A stretch of 36,037 nucleotides of DNA, from the NCBI GenBank assembly GCA_955652915.1, contig CATPCJ010000230.1, forward strand, positions 1-36,037. Reading direction: 5' to 3'. Positions 23,843 to 32,788 of this stretch are shown here, piece by piece (the first letter of the stretch is position 1; every line of letters starts with the position of its first letter). The notes under the pieces were generated by a model. The model saw nothing but the letters and a program-made list of their open reading frames with translations, had not been told where the DNA came from and did no database searches. Position numbers and translations under genes: made by a program. The stretch comes from an uncultured Bryobacteraceae bacterium. GTDB taxonomy: Bacteria > Acidobacteriota > Terriglobia > Bryobacterales > Bryobacteraceae.

Positions 23843-24088
23843 TTATGAGGCTTTGGTTTTTTCCGCTTCGCCCAACCACACCGACCCAATCCTAGCGTTG
23901 GCAATCTCCATCACCTTCGCGCAACAGCCGCTCAGCGAAATGCTGACGTCGCGCAGCGTGGTTCCCTGGAAGCGCAGCCGGGGAGGCTGATTGTGTTCCG
24001 GACAGCGGACGTCACGCAGCTTGTCTTCAGTACACTGCTTGAAGCGTTCGACGCGAATTCTGTCGAAGTCCGAGACCACCGAGAACAT
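23843..24088 (-). CDS. Small Cys-containing protein, unknown function
   Basis: This 81-residue protein (longer from a GTG at 24118) has a codon pattern strongly favouring G/C in third positions, like the real genes around it. Cysteines occur as KQCTED, VRCPEH and SGCCAKV, which could bind a metal, with VRCPEHNQPPRLRFQGTTLR and ISLSGCCAKVMEIANARI as the most structured-looking parts. I do not recognise the family. It diverges from the 49-residue protein gene, with ~110 bases between them that would hold both promoters. No strong ribosome site is seen, so the start is uncertain. Confidence 0.6.
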   Translation of the reverse strand: MFSVVSDFDRIRVERFKQCTEDKLRDVRCPEHNQPPRLRFQGTTLRDVSISLSGCCAKVMEIANARIGSVWLGEAEKTKAS

Positions 24089-24152
24089 TCTAACATGCGA
24101 GTGTTCCAAACAAAACACAGATGCGATGTGCGCCGTAAGGCAAAATAGGGGC

Positions 24153-24180
24153 TTGACAAGAGATTGCAGATGCTTAGAAT
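24153..24180 (+). promoter_or_regulatory. Strong sigma-70-type promoter for the 49-residue protein gene
   Basis: TTGACA at 24153-24158 matches the consensus -35, followed after 16 bases by TAGAAT at 24175-24180, a one-mismatch -10. Transcription should begin near A24187, about 12 bases before the ATG at 24199. The short leader is T-rich and has no Shine-Dalgarno sequence. This is the best promoter match I found in the window. Confidence 0.65.
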
Positions 24181-24198
24181 GGGTTTAATCTCTTTTTT

Positions 24199-24348
24199 AT
24201 GCCGTTCTGCAAGCATGGCCGTACCGAGATTCTGGCGAGACGCGACGGGATAGACTATGTTCGGTGCCTCGATTGCGATCAGGTTTTCGAAGCCGACGAT
24301 CTTGAGTCCATCCCCGTTTACGACGAGGACGATCAACCCGCCGCCTGA
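24199..24348 (+). CDS. 49-residue zinc-ribbon-like protein
   Basis: This frame begins MPFCKHGRTEILARRDG and continues YVRCLDCDQVFEADD, ending in an acidic tail (PVYDEDDQPAA). Cys4 and His6 with the later C-x-x-C (C23, C26) form a probable zinc-binding site. The C-L-D-C-D-Q-V-F-E pattern is that of a zinc-ribbon knuckle that usually carries C-x-x-C-G. A near-consensus promoter lies just upstream, supporting that it is expressed. There is no visible ribosome site. It is shorter than usual gene-calling limits and easily missed. The function is unknown; an adaptor or nucleic-acid-binding role would fit a lone zinc ribbon. Confidence 0.7.
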   Translation: MPFCKHGRTEILARRDGIDYVRCLDCDQVFEADDLESIPVYDEDDQPAA

Positions 24349-24385
24349 AGTTTCAGGTCTCTTCACTTGAGCTTTTGCGGGATGA

Positions 24386-24401
24386 GGCACAAACTTGTGC
24401 C
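24386..24401. repeat. Short perfect hairpin ggcacaa-ac-ttgtgcc
   Basis: A 7-bp perfect stem with a two-base loop lies 37 bases after the 49-residue protein stop and 39 bases before the yvcK start. It could end the short upstream transcript, though no T-run follows. It may equally be another of the small palindromes scattered through this DNA. Confidence 0.5.
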
Positions 24402-24439
24402 CGCGGCCGAACCCCGCTAAACCTGCGATGCTATAAGAG

Positions 24440-25444
24440 ATGGAGCCGCTCCGCATAGTCTCGATCGGTGGAGGAACCGGTCTTTCAACGCTTTTGCACG
24501 GCTTGAAACGCTACGCCGCCGAACCGCGTGAAATAGAGATCACGGCCGTGGTGACGGTCACCGACGACGGTGGAAGTTCGGGCCGCCTGCGCCGCGAATT
24601 TGACGTGCTCCCGCCTGGCGACATTCGCAATTGCCTGGTGGCGCTGTCCGAAGATGAAGCCACTCTCTCGAAGCTGTTTCAGTACCGCTTTTCCGAGGGT
24701 AAGGGGCTAAAGGGCCATAGCTTCGGCAATCTCTTTCTTACTGCGCTAACCAATCAGACCGGCGATTTCGCCAAGGCCGTCAAGGTTTCTTCCGAAATCC
24801 TGGCGAGCCTGGGCCGCATCTATCCTTCGACCGGAGCCAACGTGGAGCTTGAAGCGGAACTCGAGAACGGCCGGATCGTCACCGGTGAAACCAAGATCAG
24901 CAAGAGCCGCAGCCGCATCAGGTGCATCCGCCTGCGCCCGCAGGTGTGCAAGCCGCTGCATGAAACACTGGACGCCATCGAGCGGGCCGATCTCATCACG
25001 TTCGGCCCCGGATCGTTATTCACTAGCGTCATTCCCAACGTTCTGGTGCAAGGGATTCCGCACGCGATCCGCCGCAGTCGTGCGCTGCGGGCGTACTTCG
25101 TCAACCTGATGTGGCAGCCTGGAGAAACGATTGGTTTCCGCGCCTCCGATCATGTCGAAGCCATCCACCGCCATGCCGGACTGGAGTTGGTGAACGTCGT
25201 GGTCGTAAACACGCGCTCCATCACCGCCAAGCAACGGCGGAAATATGCGGCGGAGCAAGTACAGTCGGTGGTCAACGACGTCGACCGGATGGCCGCGATG
25301 GGTTTGCAGGTGGTGGCCGAGGATTTGTTGGGCGAAGGCGATATCGTGCGCCACGATCCTCGTGCGACAGCCGACGTCGCCATGACGCTGGCGCGGCGTG
25401 CGCGGATGGCGCGCCGTAAGGTTCGCGTCCTCGGAGCCGGCTAA
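24440..25444 (+). CDS. yvcK: YvcK/CofD-like protein (gluconeogenesis factor family)
   Basis: This 334-residue protein opens with RIVSIGGGTGLSTLLHGLK, the nucleotide-binding start of the CofD/YvcK superfamily. It continues with TVTDDGGSSGRLRREF, PPGDIRNCLVAL, GHSFGNLFLTALT, and FGPGSLFTSVIPNVLV, all hallmark segments of YvcK. In Gram-positive bacteria YvcK binds UDP-sugars and affects carbon flow and cell-wall synthesis. Its position nine bases before glmU, which makes UDP-GlcNAc, fits that link. It is not expected to be a true CofD, because no F420 genes are nearby. Confidence 0.92.
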   Translation: MEPLRIVSIGGGTGLSTLLHGLKRYAAEPREIEITAVVTVTDDGGSSGRLRREFDVLPPGDIRNCLVALSEDEATLSKLFQYRFSEGKGLKGHSFGNLFLTALTNQTGDFAKAVKVSSEILASLGRIYPSTGANVELEAELENGRIVTGETKISKSRSRIRCIRLRPQVCKPLHETLDAIERADLITFGPGSLFTSVIPNVLVQGIPHAIRRSRALRAYFVNLMWQPGETIGFRASDHVEAIHRHAGLELVNVVVVNTRSITAKQRRKYAAEQVQSVVNDVDRMAAMGLQVVAEDLLGEGDIVRHDPRATADVAMTLARRARMARRKVRVLGAG

Positions 25445-25453
25445 CTGGCACAG

Positions 25454-26860
25454 ATGAAATCGTCGATCAATGTAATAATCCTCGCCGCCGGCCTGGGAAC
25501 GCGGATGAAGTCCAAGCGGGCAAAAGTGCTCCATCGCGCCGGAGGTTTCACCCTGATCGAGCACGTGGTCCGGACTTCCAGCGGAATCACGCCGCCGGAG
25601 AACATCACCGTGGCCGTCGGGCATCAAGCGGAACAGGTGCGGGCCGTGCTTGCGAACTCGGGCGTCCGCTTCGTTGAACAATCCGAGCAAAAAGGAACCG
25701 GACACGCCGTGATGATGTGCGGTGCAGCGCTCGCGCCCCAAGACGGCTTAGTGGTGGTCCTTTACGGCGATTGTCCGCTGCTCTCGCTTGCCACGTTGAA
25801 GGAATTGGTGGAACGCCAAGCCGCCGGCGAGGCTGCGGCGACGCTCATCACCACGCGGCTTGCGGACCCTACCGGCTATGGCCGCCTGATCTTCGGCGAA
25901 CGCGGCGAGCTGGAATCCATCGTCGAGCAAAAAGCGGCAAACCCCCGGCAACTGGAGATCGATCTCATCAATTCCGGCATCTACTGCTTTCGAGCCGATC
26001 TGCTATGGAAGCACGTTACGAAAATCCAGCCTGACAATCCGGCGCACGAATACTACCTCACCGACATGGTAGAAATCCTGAATCGCGCGGGACATCGCGT
26101 GGAGGCCTTGGAGGTCGCAAATTCCGAAGAGCTGCTGGGTATCAATACGCGCGTGGAGTTGGCGGCTGTCGACAAGCTCTTTCGCGAACGTAAGGCGCGT
26201 GAGCTGATGCTGGCTGGAGTCACCATTGAGAAACCCGAGACCGTCACCATAGATTCCGGGGTGACGATCGGCATGGATTCCGTCGTCGAGCCGTTCGCCC
26301 AAATTCTCGGACGTACCGGGATCGGGGAAGACTGCCGAATCGGAGCGTGCTCCATCGTGGCGAATTCAACGCTGGCGGACCGCGTGCAGGTGGCGCCCTT
26401 CACTTCGATTGCGGACTCGGTGGTTGAAGCCGACGTGCACATAGGTCCGTTCGCCCGGCTCCGCAATGGGAATCGCGTTGCCAAAGGCGCTCATATCGGC
26501 AACTTCGTGGAGTTGAAGAACACGCAATTCGGCGCGGGAGCGAAGGCCAATCATTTGGCGTACCTGGGCGATGCCGAGGTCGGCGACAAGGTCAACATCG
26601 GCGCGGGCGCCATCACTTGTAATTTCGACGGCGCGCAAAAACATCGGACACGCATAGGCAAGGACGCATTTATCGGAAGCAATTCCACGCTGGTGGCGCC
26701 CATCGAGATTGGCGACGGAAGCTACGTAGGCGCCGGCTCGGTGATTACGGACCCGGTGCCCCCCGAAGCCCTGGCGTTGGGCCGCGGCCGCCAAGTGGTG
26801 AAAGAAGGCTGGGCAAAGAACCGCGCGCGTAAGCGAGCGCTTGATCCGCCTACTTCTTGA
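25454..26860 (+). CDS. glmU: Bifunctional UDP-N-acetylglucosamine pyrophosphorylase / glucosamine-1-phosphate N-acetyltransferase
   Basis: This 468-residue protein matches GlmU length. The uridyltransferase half starts VIILAAGLGTRMKSKRAKVLH; the family's L-P-K-V-L-H has Ala for Pro here. GTGHAVMM and YGDCPLLS follow. The C-terminal half is a left-handed beta-helix of hexapeptide repeats (for example VTIGMDSVVEPF, NIGAGAITCNFDGA), with HLAYLGDAEVG as the acetyltransferase active-site region. It makes UDP-GlcNAc for peptidoglycan and lipid A. It ends 11 bases inside the convergent downstream gene. Confidence 0.95.
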   Translation: MKSSINVIILAAGLGTRMKSKRAKVLHRAGGFTLIEHVVRTSSGITPPENITVAVGHQAEQVRAVLANSGVRFVEQSEQKGTGHAVMMCGAALAPQDGLVVVLYGDCPLLSLATLKELVERQAAGEAAATLITTRLADPTGYGRLIFGERGELESIVEQKAANPRQLEIDLINSGIYCFRADLLWKHVTKIQPDNPAHEYYLTDMVEILNRAGHRVEALEVANSEELLGINTRVELAAVDKLFRERKARELMLAGVTIEKPETVTIDSGVTIGMDSVVEPFAQILGRTGIGEDCRIGACSIVANSTLADRVQVAPFTSIADSVVEADVHIGPFARLRNGNRVAKGAHIGNFVELKNTQFGAGAKANHLAYLGDAEVGDKVNIGAGAITCNFDGAQKHRTRIGKDAFIGSNSTLVAPIEIGDGSYVGAGSVITDPVPPEALALGRGRQVVKEGWAKNRARKRALDPPTS

Positions 26861-27194
26861 ATTTCTCCGGCGGCTTCTGCTGCGGCCCGCGCACCACAAT
26901 TAGCCTGGCGACATCCCCCTCACCGTTCGTAACGAATCCCACCGTGACCTTCGCCCGCACGCGCAGCTTGCCTTCAATGCGCGTATCCACCTTGATCACA
27001 AAAGTCCGTTTTTCGGGCGGCTTGCCGAGGATGCTGCGTGAAACGACGATCTTACTGGCCGTGATTTCCAAGACGGGACCGGAGAACGTTTCATCGTAGG
27101 GCGGTTCGGCTTTGGTACCGTCCGGCTTCTGGTCGCCCTCCTGAGCCAAAGCCAAGCTTGCCAGCAGCAGAAATATCGGGAGGCCAAACAGCAC
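26850..27194 (-). CDS. Small secreted protein of unknown function
   Basis: From a GTG at 27194 this is a 114-residue protein with a hydrophobic leader (LFGLPIFLLLASLALAQ) ending in a likely Ala-Gln cleavage site. The mature part has a short beta-rich region (SGPVLEITASKIVVSRSILG, KVDTRIEGKLRVRAKVTVG) that resembles DUF5666-like metal- or polymer-binding repeats. It ends in a Lys/Pro-rich tail. A TTG at 27212 is another possible start. Being last in the operon that begins upstream at 33450, it may be expressed with truB. The function is not known. Confidence 0.6.
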   Translation of the reverse strand: MLFGLPIFLLLASLALAQEGDQKPDGTKAEPPYDETFSGPVLEITASKIVVSRSILGKPPEKRTFVIKVDTRIEGKLRVRAKVTVGFVTNGEGDVARLIVVRGPQQKPPEKFKK

Positions 27195-27219
27195 ACTTGA
27201 ATCATAAACCAAGCTGTGC

Positions 27220-28101
27220 TCAAAGCACCAGAATGGGATGGTATACGAACGGAAGCCGGGCCTCGCCGATGGCGATGAGGTCGCCTTCCTGGGTGATCGC
27301 CTTAACATACTTGGAGTTGGTTCTCGACAGGAACGGGGATAACCGGAAATCCTTGCCTTGACGGATCTGGCCGGCAGTAAGCGAATCGACGGTTGCGTTC
27401 GGGAAATGCGGAAGCAACTCGGCCGCGGGAATCAGTGCTTCTTCAATCTTCCCGGCGGCGGCCAGATCCTGGAGGCTCTCCAACGTGTGCGCGTGGTCCG
27501 CGGTGAATTCGCCGGAGCCGGTTCGCCGGAGTTCTTCCAGAAACGCTCCGCAACCGAGCCGTTGGCCCACCTCATGAGCGATGCCGCGCAGGTAAGTTCC
27601 AGGCGAACAGCATACGAGGATGCGCGCCGTGGAGCCGGTGAATTCCAGCAGATCCAAAGCGAATACGTGCACCTCCACTGGCTCCAGCTCCACGGCGATT
27701 TGTTTACGGGCCAACCGGTAGGCCGGCGTTCCCGCGATCTTTTTAGCCGAGTAGGGCGGTGGTGTCTGAAGAAAGATTCCGCGGAAAGCAGTGAACGCCT
27801 GCTCGAGTTCTTCGCGCGTGAATCGCGGCTCCACGGCGGCCGACAGCGGCGTTCCCTCTCGATCGTAGGTGTCGGTTGCCCAACCGAAGCGGACTAGCGC
27901 GTCGTACTTCTTCTGGCCGCCGGAGAAAAATTGGGCGAGCCGCGTGGCGCGGCCGATCACCAGCGGCAATACGCCGGTCGCCAAGGGGTCCAGCGTGCCC
28001 AAATGGCCGACCTTGCGCGTGCTCGCGAGGCGGCGCATGCGGTTCACGACATCGTGCGACGTCATACCACCGGGCTTGTCGACGACGATTACTCCATCCA
28101 C
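27220..28101 (-). CDS. truB: tRNA pseudouridine55 synthase TruB
   Basis: From a GTG at 28101 this is 293 residues, close to the usual length. DGVIVVDKPGGMTSHDVV is the family start. GHLGTLDPLATGVLPL contains the catalytic Asp (T-L-D) of pseudouridine synthases. QTPPPYSAKKIAG and CSPGTYLRGIAHEVG follow in order. It converts U55 in the T-loop of tRNAs to pseudouridine. A TTG at 28146 adds 15 residues without family character. A truB gene lying after tpiA and deoB is unusual, since truB normally follows rbfA. Confidence 0.93.
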   Translation of the reverse strand: MDGVIVVDKPGGMTSHDVVNRMRRLASTRKVGHLGTLDPLATGVLPLVIGRATRLAQFFSGGQKKYDALVRFGWATDTYDREGTPLSAAVEPRFTREELEQAFTAFRGIFLQTPPPYSAKKIAGTPAYRLARKQIAVELEPVEVHVFALDLLEFTGSTARILVCCSPGTYLRGIAHEVGQRLGCGAFLEELRRTGSGEFTADHAHTLESLQDLAAAGKIEEALIPAAELLPHFPNATVDSLTAGQIRQGKDFRLSPFLSRTNSKYVKAITQEGDLIAIGEARLPFVYHPILVL

Positions 28102-28230
28102 GAGACCAATGTAGCAGGACGGTCCAGGTTGCTTTGAGATTTTCAATGCCGGGTGAACGCGGTGACGATTACGACTATGAGGATTGCGAGCTGTATCGAT
28201 GTCAATGAGCAGTGGCCTCGAATGAATGAT

Positions 28231-29541
28231 TTAGTTGCCCTTCACCCAGGACGGTACTGATGAGCCGAATGTCCGTTCCAGCGTGGAATACAAGGCCAGG
28301 GTCGGATTCCCCGATTTCTGAAAGCCTTCCAAAACCTTGCTGGGCTCACCTGAATTCGTGCTGCGAACACGCTCCAGCATCGAGTGCGCGTGCATGAACC
28401 ATTCCGCCGGGCTTTGCTGCTGCAAACTGGAATTACCGATGAAGTCGAGATAACCGGTAAGGATCGCGTCGCGCTGCTGGCCGGGCGGAATCAATTCGAC
28501 GAGGGCTTCATAGACGACACACTTCTGGTGGTAGTAATCGGCTTCGGATTTCTCTTGCCCGGGACCCCATTCGCCAAGCTGGCGAAGGTAATCGGCGAGC
28601 TGCTGCTGCCATTCCTCGGTGGCCCGATCGGCGCCGGTCAAAAGCTTGCCCTCTGTTCCAAAACGCAATTTCTTTGCGCCGTCGAGAAGGATATTGGTCG
28701 CAACCGATTCCCAGTAACGCTCGATTTTGGGCGTGCTTCCCGTCTTTGCGGGTTGTGATTGGGCGTCGTCCGGACAGCCGGAACTCTTTCTTAGATACTT
28801 CTCCAACGAGGGGTGCAGTCCCGGAGGAATCGCTTGCGTGACCTCCCACAGCGACGCGGAATACGAGCGATCGTCCGGCTGCATGTTTTCGAGTATGCCA
28901 GCCAGGCGATTCCACAGAATCTCACGCTGCTCGGGAGTCACGCCCACGGTCTTGATGGCGGCGGCCAGGGGCGACAATTGCGCCGGAGAAACGGCTTGCA
29001 GCAAATAGTCCAGAAAAAAATTGAGGTGCTCGTCCTTCTTACGTTCTTTCTCGCTGAACGAAGAGTCGACGATGGTGGTCAAGGTCCGGTAATAGTCGGA
29101 CACTTCATAGACCAACGGGTCGTCGCAACTGAGCGGGGTGAGTTGCGGTCTTGGAATTTCCTGAAACATCGCGCGAGCCCGGGCGCGGTCGATGGGGACC
29201 ATATCGCGGACGGCGCGGCTGGCCAGCGACAACGCGTCCAGCTTCAAGTCGTAAGCCTTGCTGAGATACCCGGACCGCGTATCCACCATGGCCCCGGACA
29301 GATTGCGCATACGTAAACGAAACTTTGCGCTGCCCGCCAAACGGAACGCCTGTTCCACCAAATCGCGTTGAGCTTCGACGTCCGTGATCTTGTGCGATTC
29401 CACTATTCGCAGTAAGGCGTCAGCCGCGAACTCCGGGGAGACCGAATGGGCCTGCTCGGCGATGGATCGGTATGGCTCCGGCAATTTTGGCGGTTCAGCC
29501 CGAAGCAAGACAGCGATGAGGAATAAGGCAGCCAGTCGCAT
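28231..29541 (-). CDS. Secreted protein of unknown function
   Basis: This 436-residue protein starts MRLAALFLIAVLLRAEPP, a short Sec signal. The mature part is helical throughout with no catalytic motif I recognise. It contains LRMRNLSGAMVDTRSGYLSK, a QPDDRSYSASLWEVTQ stretch, and a Cys pair (C..C) spaced far apart. It looks like acidobacterial-specific helical-repeat proteins. The gene lies four bases after the tpiA stop and is part of the same operon. An envelope-associated role is an inference from the signal peptide. Confidence 0.65.
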   Translation of the reverse strand: MRLAALFLIAVLLRAEPPKLPEPYRSIAEQAHSVSPEFAADALLRIVESHKITDVEAQRDLVEQAFRLAGSAKFRLRMRNLSGAMVDTRSGYLSKAYDLKLDALSLASRAVRDMVPIDRARARAMFQEIPRPQLTPLSCDDPLVYEVSDYYRTLTTIVDSSFSEKERKKDEHLNFFLDYLLQAVSPAQLSPLAAAIKTVGVTPEQREILWNRLAGILENMQPDDRSYSASLWEVTQAIPPGLHPSLEKYLRKSSGCPDDAQSQPAKTGSTPKIERYWESVATNILLDGAKKLRFGTEGKLLTGADRATEEWQQQLADYLRQLGEWGPGQEKSEADYYHQKCVVYEALVELIPPGQQRDAILTGYLDFIGNSSLQQQSPAEWFMHAHSMLERVRSTNSGEPSKVLEGFQKSGNPTLALYSTLERTFGSSVPSWVKGN

Positions 29542-29545
29542 AGTT

Positions 29546-30298
29546 TCAAAAATTGACGATGGACGCGAACGAATCGGGATCGAGACTCGCGCCGCCCACC
29601 AGCGCTCCGTCGATATCCGGTTGCGCCATCAACCCGCGGATGTTGTCGGGCTTCACACTGCCGCCATACAAGATGCGGCACGCCGCGGCCGGCTCCGCGC
29701 CGAATTGCTTGCGGACTTGATCGCGAATAAAACGATGCGCTTCGGCGGCGATCTCCGGTGTCGCGACTTTGCCGGTGCCGATGGCCCAGCACGGCTCATA
29801 GGCGATTACGATTTTCGAAAATCGATCGGCACTCAATCCGGCCCAGCCGCCGGTCAATTGACTTTCGAGAACCTGGTGCGTCCCACCGGTCTGCCGCTCA
29901 TCCAAATTTTCGCCAACGCAGTACACCGGCGTCAATCCGGAATCGAGAGCCGCCAGAATCTTCTTCCGCGCATTTTCGTTGGTCTCGCCGAAGTATTGGC
30001 GGCGCTCGCTGTGCGCAATGAGAACCCACTTGGAGCCCAGGGCCTTCAGCATGTTTCCCGAAATCTCGCCGGTGAACGCGCCTTCCTTTTCCCAAAACAT
30101 GTTCTGTCCACCGGTCTCTATACGCGTGCCGCGCGTGGCCTCCACCGCCGCGGACAGGTTCACGGAAGGCGGGCAGATGACGATTTCGCAATGAGCCGAG
30201 CCGGCCACCAGCGGATTGAATTTATGAAAAAATGCGCAGGTCTCCGCGGCGGTCTTGTACATCTTCCAGTTGCCTGCCATGATGGGCGTTCGTCGCAT
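29546..30298 (-). CDS. tpiA: Triosephosphate isomerase
   Basis: This 250-residue TIM barrel has its catalytic residues in place: GNWKMYK (Asn and Lys), IAHSERR (His), and AYEPCWAIGTGKVAT (Glu; the usual V is C here). The phosphate loop (YGGSVKPDN) is intact. It interconverts dihydroxyacetone phosphate and glyceraldehyde-3-phosphate in glycolysis and gluconeogenesis. It lies 19 bases after deoB, whose downstream product ribose/deoxyribose phosphate feeds into glyceraldehyde-3-phosphate. Confidence 0.95.
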   Translation of the reverse strand: MRRTPIMAGNWKMYKTAAETCAFFHKFNPLVAGSAHCEIVICPPSVNLSAAVEATRGTRIETGGQNMFWEKEGAFTGEISGNMLKALGSKWVLIAHSERRQYFGETNENARKKILAALDSGLTPVYCVGENLDERQTGGTHQVLESQLTGGWAGLSADRFSKIVIAYEPCWAIGTGKVATPEIAAEAHRFIRDQVRKQFGAEPAAACRILYGGSVKPDNIRGLMAQPDIDGALVGGASLDPDSFASIVNF

Positions 30299-30317
30299 AT
30301 TGGGTGATGGCTTTTCG

Positions 30318-31493
30318 CTATGCGATCGCCTCTAGAAAACTTGCTCCTTCGGATATTTTGGTGTTGAAATTGAGGGCTACTGTCTGGCCGATGTCGGATA
30401 GGGTGGAACGGAGGCCCAAATCCACGCCTTCCTTGTTTCGAGGCCGGTATGCCAGCAACGGAACGTATTCGCGGCTGTGATCGGTTGAGGGGGTGGTGGG
30501 ATCGCATCCATGATCGGCGGTCAGAATTACCAGGTCGTCGTTCGAAAGCTTGGCGTATAGCGAGGGCAGCCACACATCGAATTCCTCGAGCGCCCGCGCG
30601 TATCCTTCCACATCGTTCCGATGACCGTAGAGCTGATCGAAGTCCACCAGGTTCACGAAGATCAAACCACAGTCGAGCTCGTCGAGCGCGCCCAGCGTCT
30701 TCGCCATCCCATCGGCGTTGTTCTTGGTCTTCTCGTGATCCTGAATTCCCCGTCCCAGAAACACGTCGAAGATTTTCCCGATGCTGAAGATGCGGACGGC
30801 GGCGGCTTCCAGTCGATCCAGCAGCATGCCCTTCGGAGGCGGAACGGCATAGTCGTGCCGATTGGGCGTACGGGTGAAATGGCCTGGACTGCCGATGAAA
30901 GGACGCGCAATCACGCGCCCCACTTCGAAAGGTCCACGAAGCATTTCGCGCGCGGTCTCGCAAATCTTATACAGCTCCCACAGCGGGATCACTTCTTCGT
31001 GCGCGGCCACCTGGAACACGCTGTCGGCCGACGTATAAACGATCGGCTTGCCGGTGCGCATATGCTCTTCGCCCAATTCCTTGACGATCTCGGTGCCGGA
31101 CGCCGCATAGTTTCCGAGCGTACCGCGGCCGATCTTCCGCTCGAACTCCCGCATGACCTCAGGCGGAAAACCATTGGGGTACAGCGGGAAAGGTTTGGCC
31201 AGGTGAATGCCCGCCATCTCCCAGTGACCGGTGGTTGTGTCTTTACCGGGAGAGGCCAGCGCACAGCGTCCGAAAGCCGCGTAAGGCCGATCCGTGGGTT
31301 GGATATTCGTAAGCGGCTTGATATTTCCGAGTCCAAGCCTGGCGAGATTCGGCAGATTCAACGGGCGTTTCCTGGCGATATTGCCGAGCGTGTCGCTGCC
31401 GCTGTCGCCATATGCCGCGGCGTCCGGCATCTCGCCGATCCCGACGCTGTCGAGAACAATCCAGGTCACGCGGGGAAATTCGCCGGTACTCAT
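30318..31493 (-). CDS. deoB: Phosphopentomutase
   Basis: This 391-residue member of the alkaline phosphatase superfamily starts with [18 protein letters not shown], whose Asp15 is a metal ligand. [18 protein letters not shown] and [20 protein letters not shown] supply the other Asp/His metal ligands, and DSGSDTLGN carries the phosphorylatable residue region. It converts (deoxy)ribose-1-phosphate to the 5-phosphate in nucleoside salvage. The start overlaps the TlpA-like gene stop by four bases. DeoB usually sits with deoA/deoC or nucleoside phosphorylases, so its place here is atypical. Confidence 0.94.
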   Translation of the reverse strand: MSTGEFPRVTWIVLDSVGIGEMPDAAAYGDSGSDTLGNIARKRPLNLPNLARLGLGNIKPLTNIQPTDRPYAAFGRCALASPGKDTTTGHWEMAGIHLAKPFPLYPNGFPPEVMREFERKIGRGTLGNYAASGTEIVKELGEEHMRTGKPIVYTSADSVFQVAAHEEVIPLWELYKICETAREMLRGPFEVGRVIARPFIGSPGHFTRTPNRHDYAVPPPKGMLLDRLEAAAVRIFSIGKIFDVFLGRGIQDHEKTKNNADGMAKTLGALDELDCGLIFVNLVDFDQLYGHRNDVEGYARALEEFDVWLPSLYAKLSNDDLVILTADHGCDPTTPSTDHSREYVPLLAYRPRNKEGVDLGLRSTLSDIGQTVALNFNTKISEGASFLEAIA

Positions 31494-32788
31494 TGCGCCG
31501 TGGCTCCTTTGACTTTGGGCAACGGAGCGGGCTTGCCCAAGGCCTCGTCAATCCTCTCAGCGAGCATGTCCACGAAACGCTCCGGCAGGAAGCCTGGCAT
31601 GCGGCTCACTACTTCGCCTTTTTTGCCGAAAACGATCGTGGTCGGAATGGAAGAGACTTGCAGCAGGCTCGCGAGACCATCCTCAAAATAAACTTTTTGG
31701 CTCCACTTCTGCTCGTCGAGAAAAGGCTTCACCAGCGAGTGGTCCTCGTCGGTATCGATCGCGAGAAATACCAGGTCCGGAGAATCCTTGAAGCGCGCTT
31801 TCACTTCCTCGTAAAGCGGATGTTGCTGGCGGCAAGGACCGCACCATGTGGCCCAGAAATCCAGCACCACCACTTTGCCCAGCAACGACGATAGTTGCAG
31901 GTTTCCCCCGTCCGGCGCGGAGAGTGTGAAGCGCAGGGGATCCTTCACCTGAGAGTTTGGATCCAGCTCCCGCAATTGCGCGCGGCGCGCGCCGAACAGA
32001 TTGGAGGTGTTGTCGTAGGCCTTCAGCACCAGGTCGCCGAGCCCTGCTTCCGAGCCAGTTTGCTTGCGGTACAGCTCCGCCATCTTTTCGCGATCGCCGG
32101 CAACGTCCGGATCGGTGGACTTAAATCCGGCGATGGTAAAAGCATAAGCCAGGTATTGAATCGCTTCCCGATTTTTCCCCTCGGCCGCAAGCCAGCGGGC
32201 CGCTTCACGCGCCGCCTCCACGTTCGGATAACTCGCGTAGCTGGCCTCGGCGGTTCGGACTGCCTCCTCCGTATAACCAAGCAGACCCTGGGCGCGGGCC
32301 TCGAGTAAACGGCCGCGGGCCCGCGCGCGATCGTAATCGTCCTTGCGCCTGGCCGCCTCACGTCCGCTGCCCGGCAGGAACTTGTCGTCCTTGTACATGC
32401 GCTGGATCACTTGCGCATCATGCGTGGCATGTACCAGAGCCCGCTCCGCGCTCGCCTTGTCGCCGTTGTGCAGGAGTGCGGTTGCAACACGCTCCAGAAC
32501 CTGCAGATTATCCGGATCGCGCCGCAACACGCTTTCGCCGAACTGGATGATGCGGCGATCGTCGTTCAGATCCATGGCGGTCTTCACCAAGGCTCGCTCG
32601 AGCTCCGCGCGGCGTGCTGAGTTTGGAAAGGATTTCAAATGCCGCTCAATGGCCCGCATGAAATCCACGGGGCTGTTGCCGGCCTCACCCAGCGCCCGCT
32701 GCAGACTCTCTTGCTCGAGCTGAGCCGGGTCTTGTGACAGCAAGAGCAGAGGAACGGCGAACGCGATTGCAAGCCAGAAACACTTCAT
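31490..32788 (-). CDS. TPR protein with C-terminal TlpA/ResA-like thioredoxin domain
   Basis: This 432-residue protein has a signal or anchor segment ([19 protein letters not shown]), about 230 residues of tetratricopeptide-like helices (including [20 protein letters not shown]), and a thioredoxin domain from ~285. The active site is WCGPC at 315-319 in [11 protein letters not shown], and SIPTT is the cis-Pro loop. It should act outside the cytoplasm as a reductase or thiol-handling protein, perhaps in cytochrome c maturation. It overlaps both neighbours by four bases, so it is made together with them. Confidence 0.85.
   Translation of the reverse strand: MKCFWLAIAFAVPLLLLSQDPAQLEQESLQRALGEAGNSPVDFMRAIERHLKSFPNSARRAELERALVKTAMDLNDDRRIIQFGESVLRRDPDNLQVLERVATALLHNGDKASAERALVHATHDAQVIQRMYKDDKFLPGSGREAARRKDDYDRARARGRLLEARAQGLLGYTEEAVRTAEASYASYPNVEAAREAARWLAAEGKNREAIQYLAYAFTIAGFKSTDPDVAGDREKMAELYRKQTGSEAGLGDLVLKAYDNTSNLFGARRAQLRELDPNSQVKDPLRFTLSAPDGGNLQLSSLLGKVVVLDFWATWCGPCRQQHPLYEEVKARFKDSPDLVFLAIDTDEDHSLVKPFLDEQKWSQKVYFEDGLASLLQVSSIPTTIVFGKKGEVVSRMPGFLPERFVDMLAERIDEALGKPAPLPKVKGATAQ

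Noticed and set aside
23932-24456. 174-residue minus-strand frame overlapping the 49-residue protein and the yvcK start
   Set aside because: It is antisense to two better supported genes and covers their promoter; the small Cys-containing protein in another frame has better codon bias.
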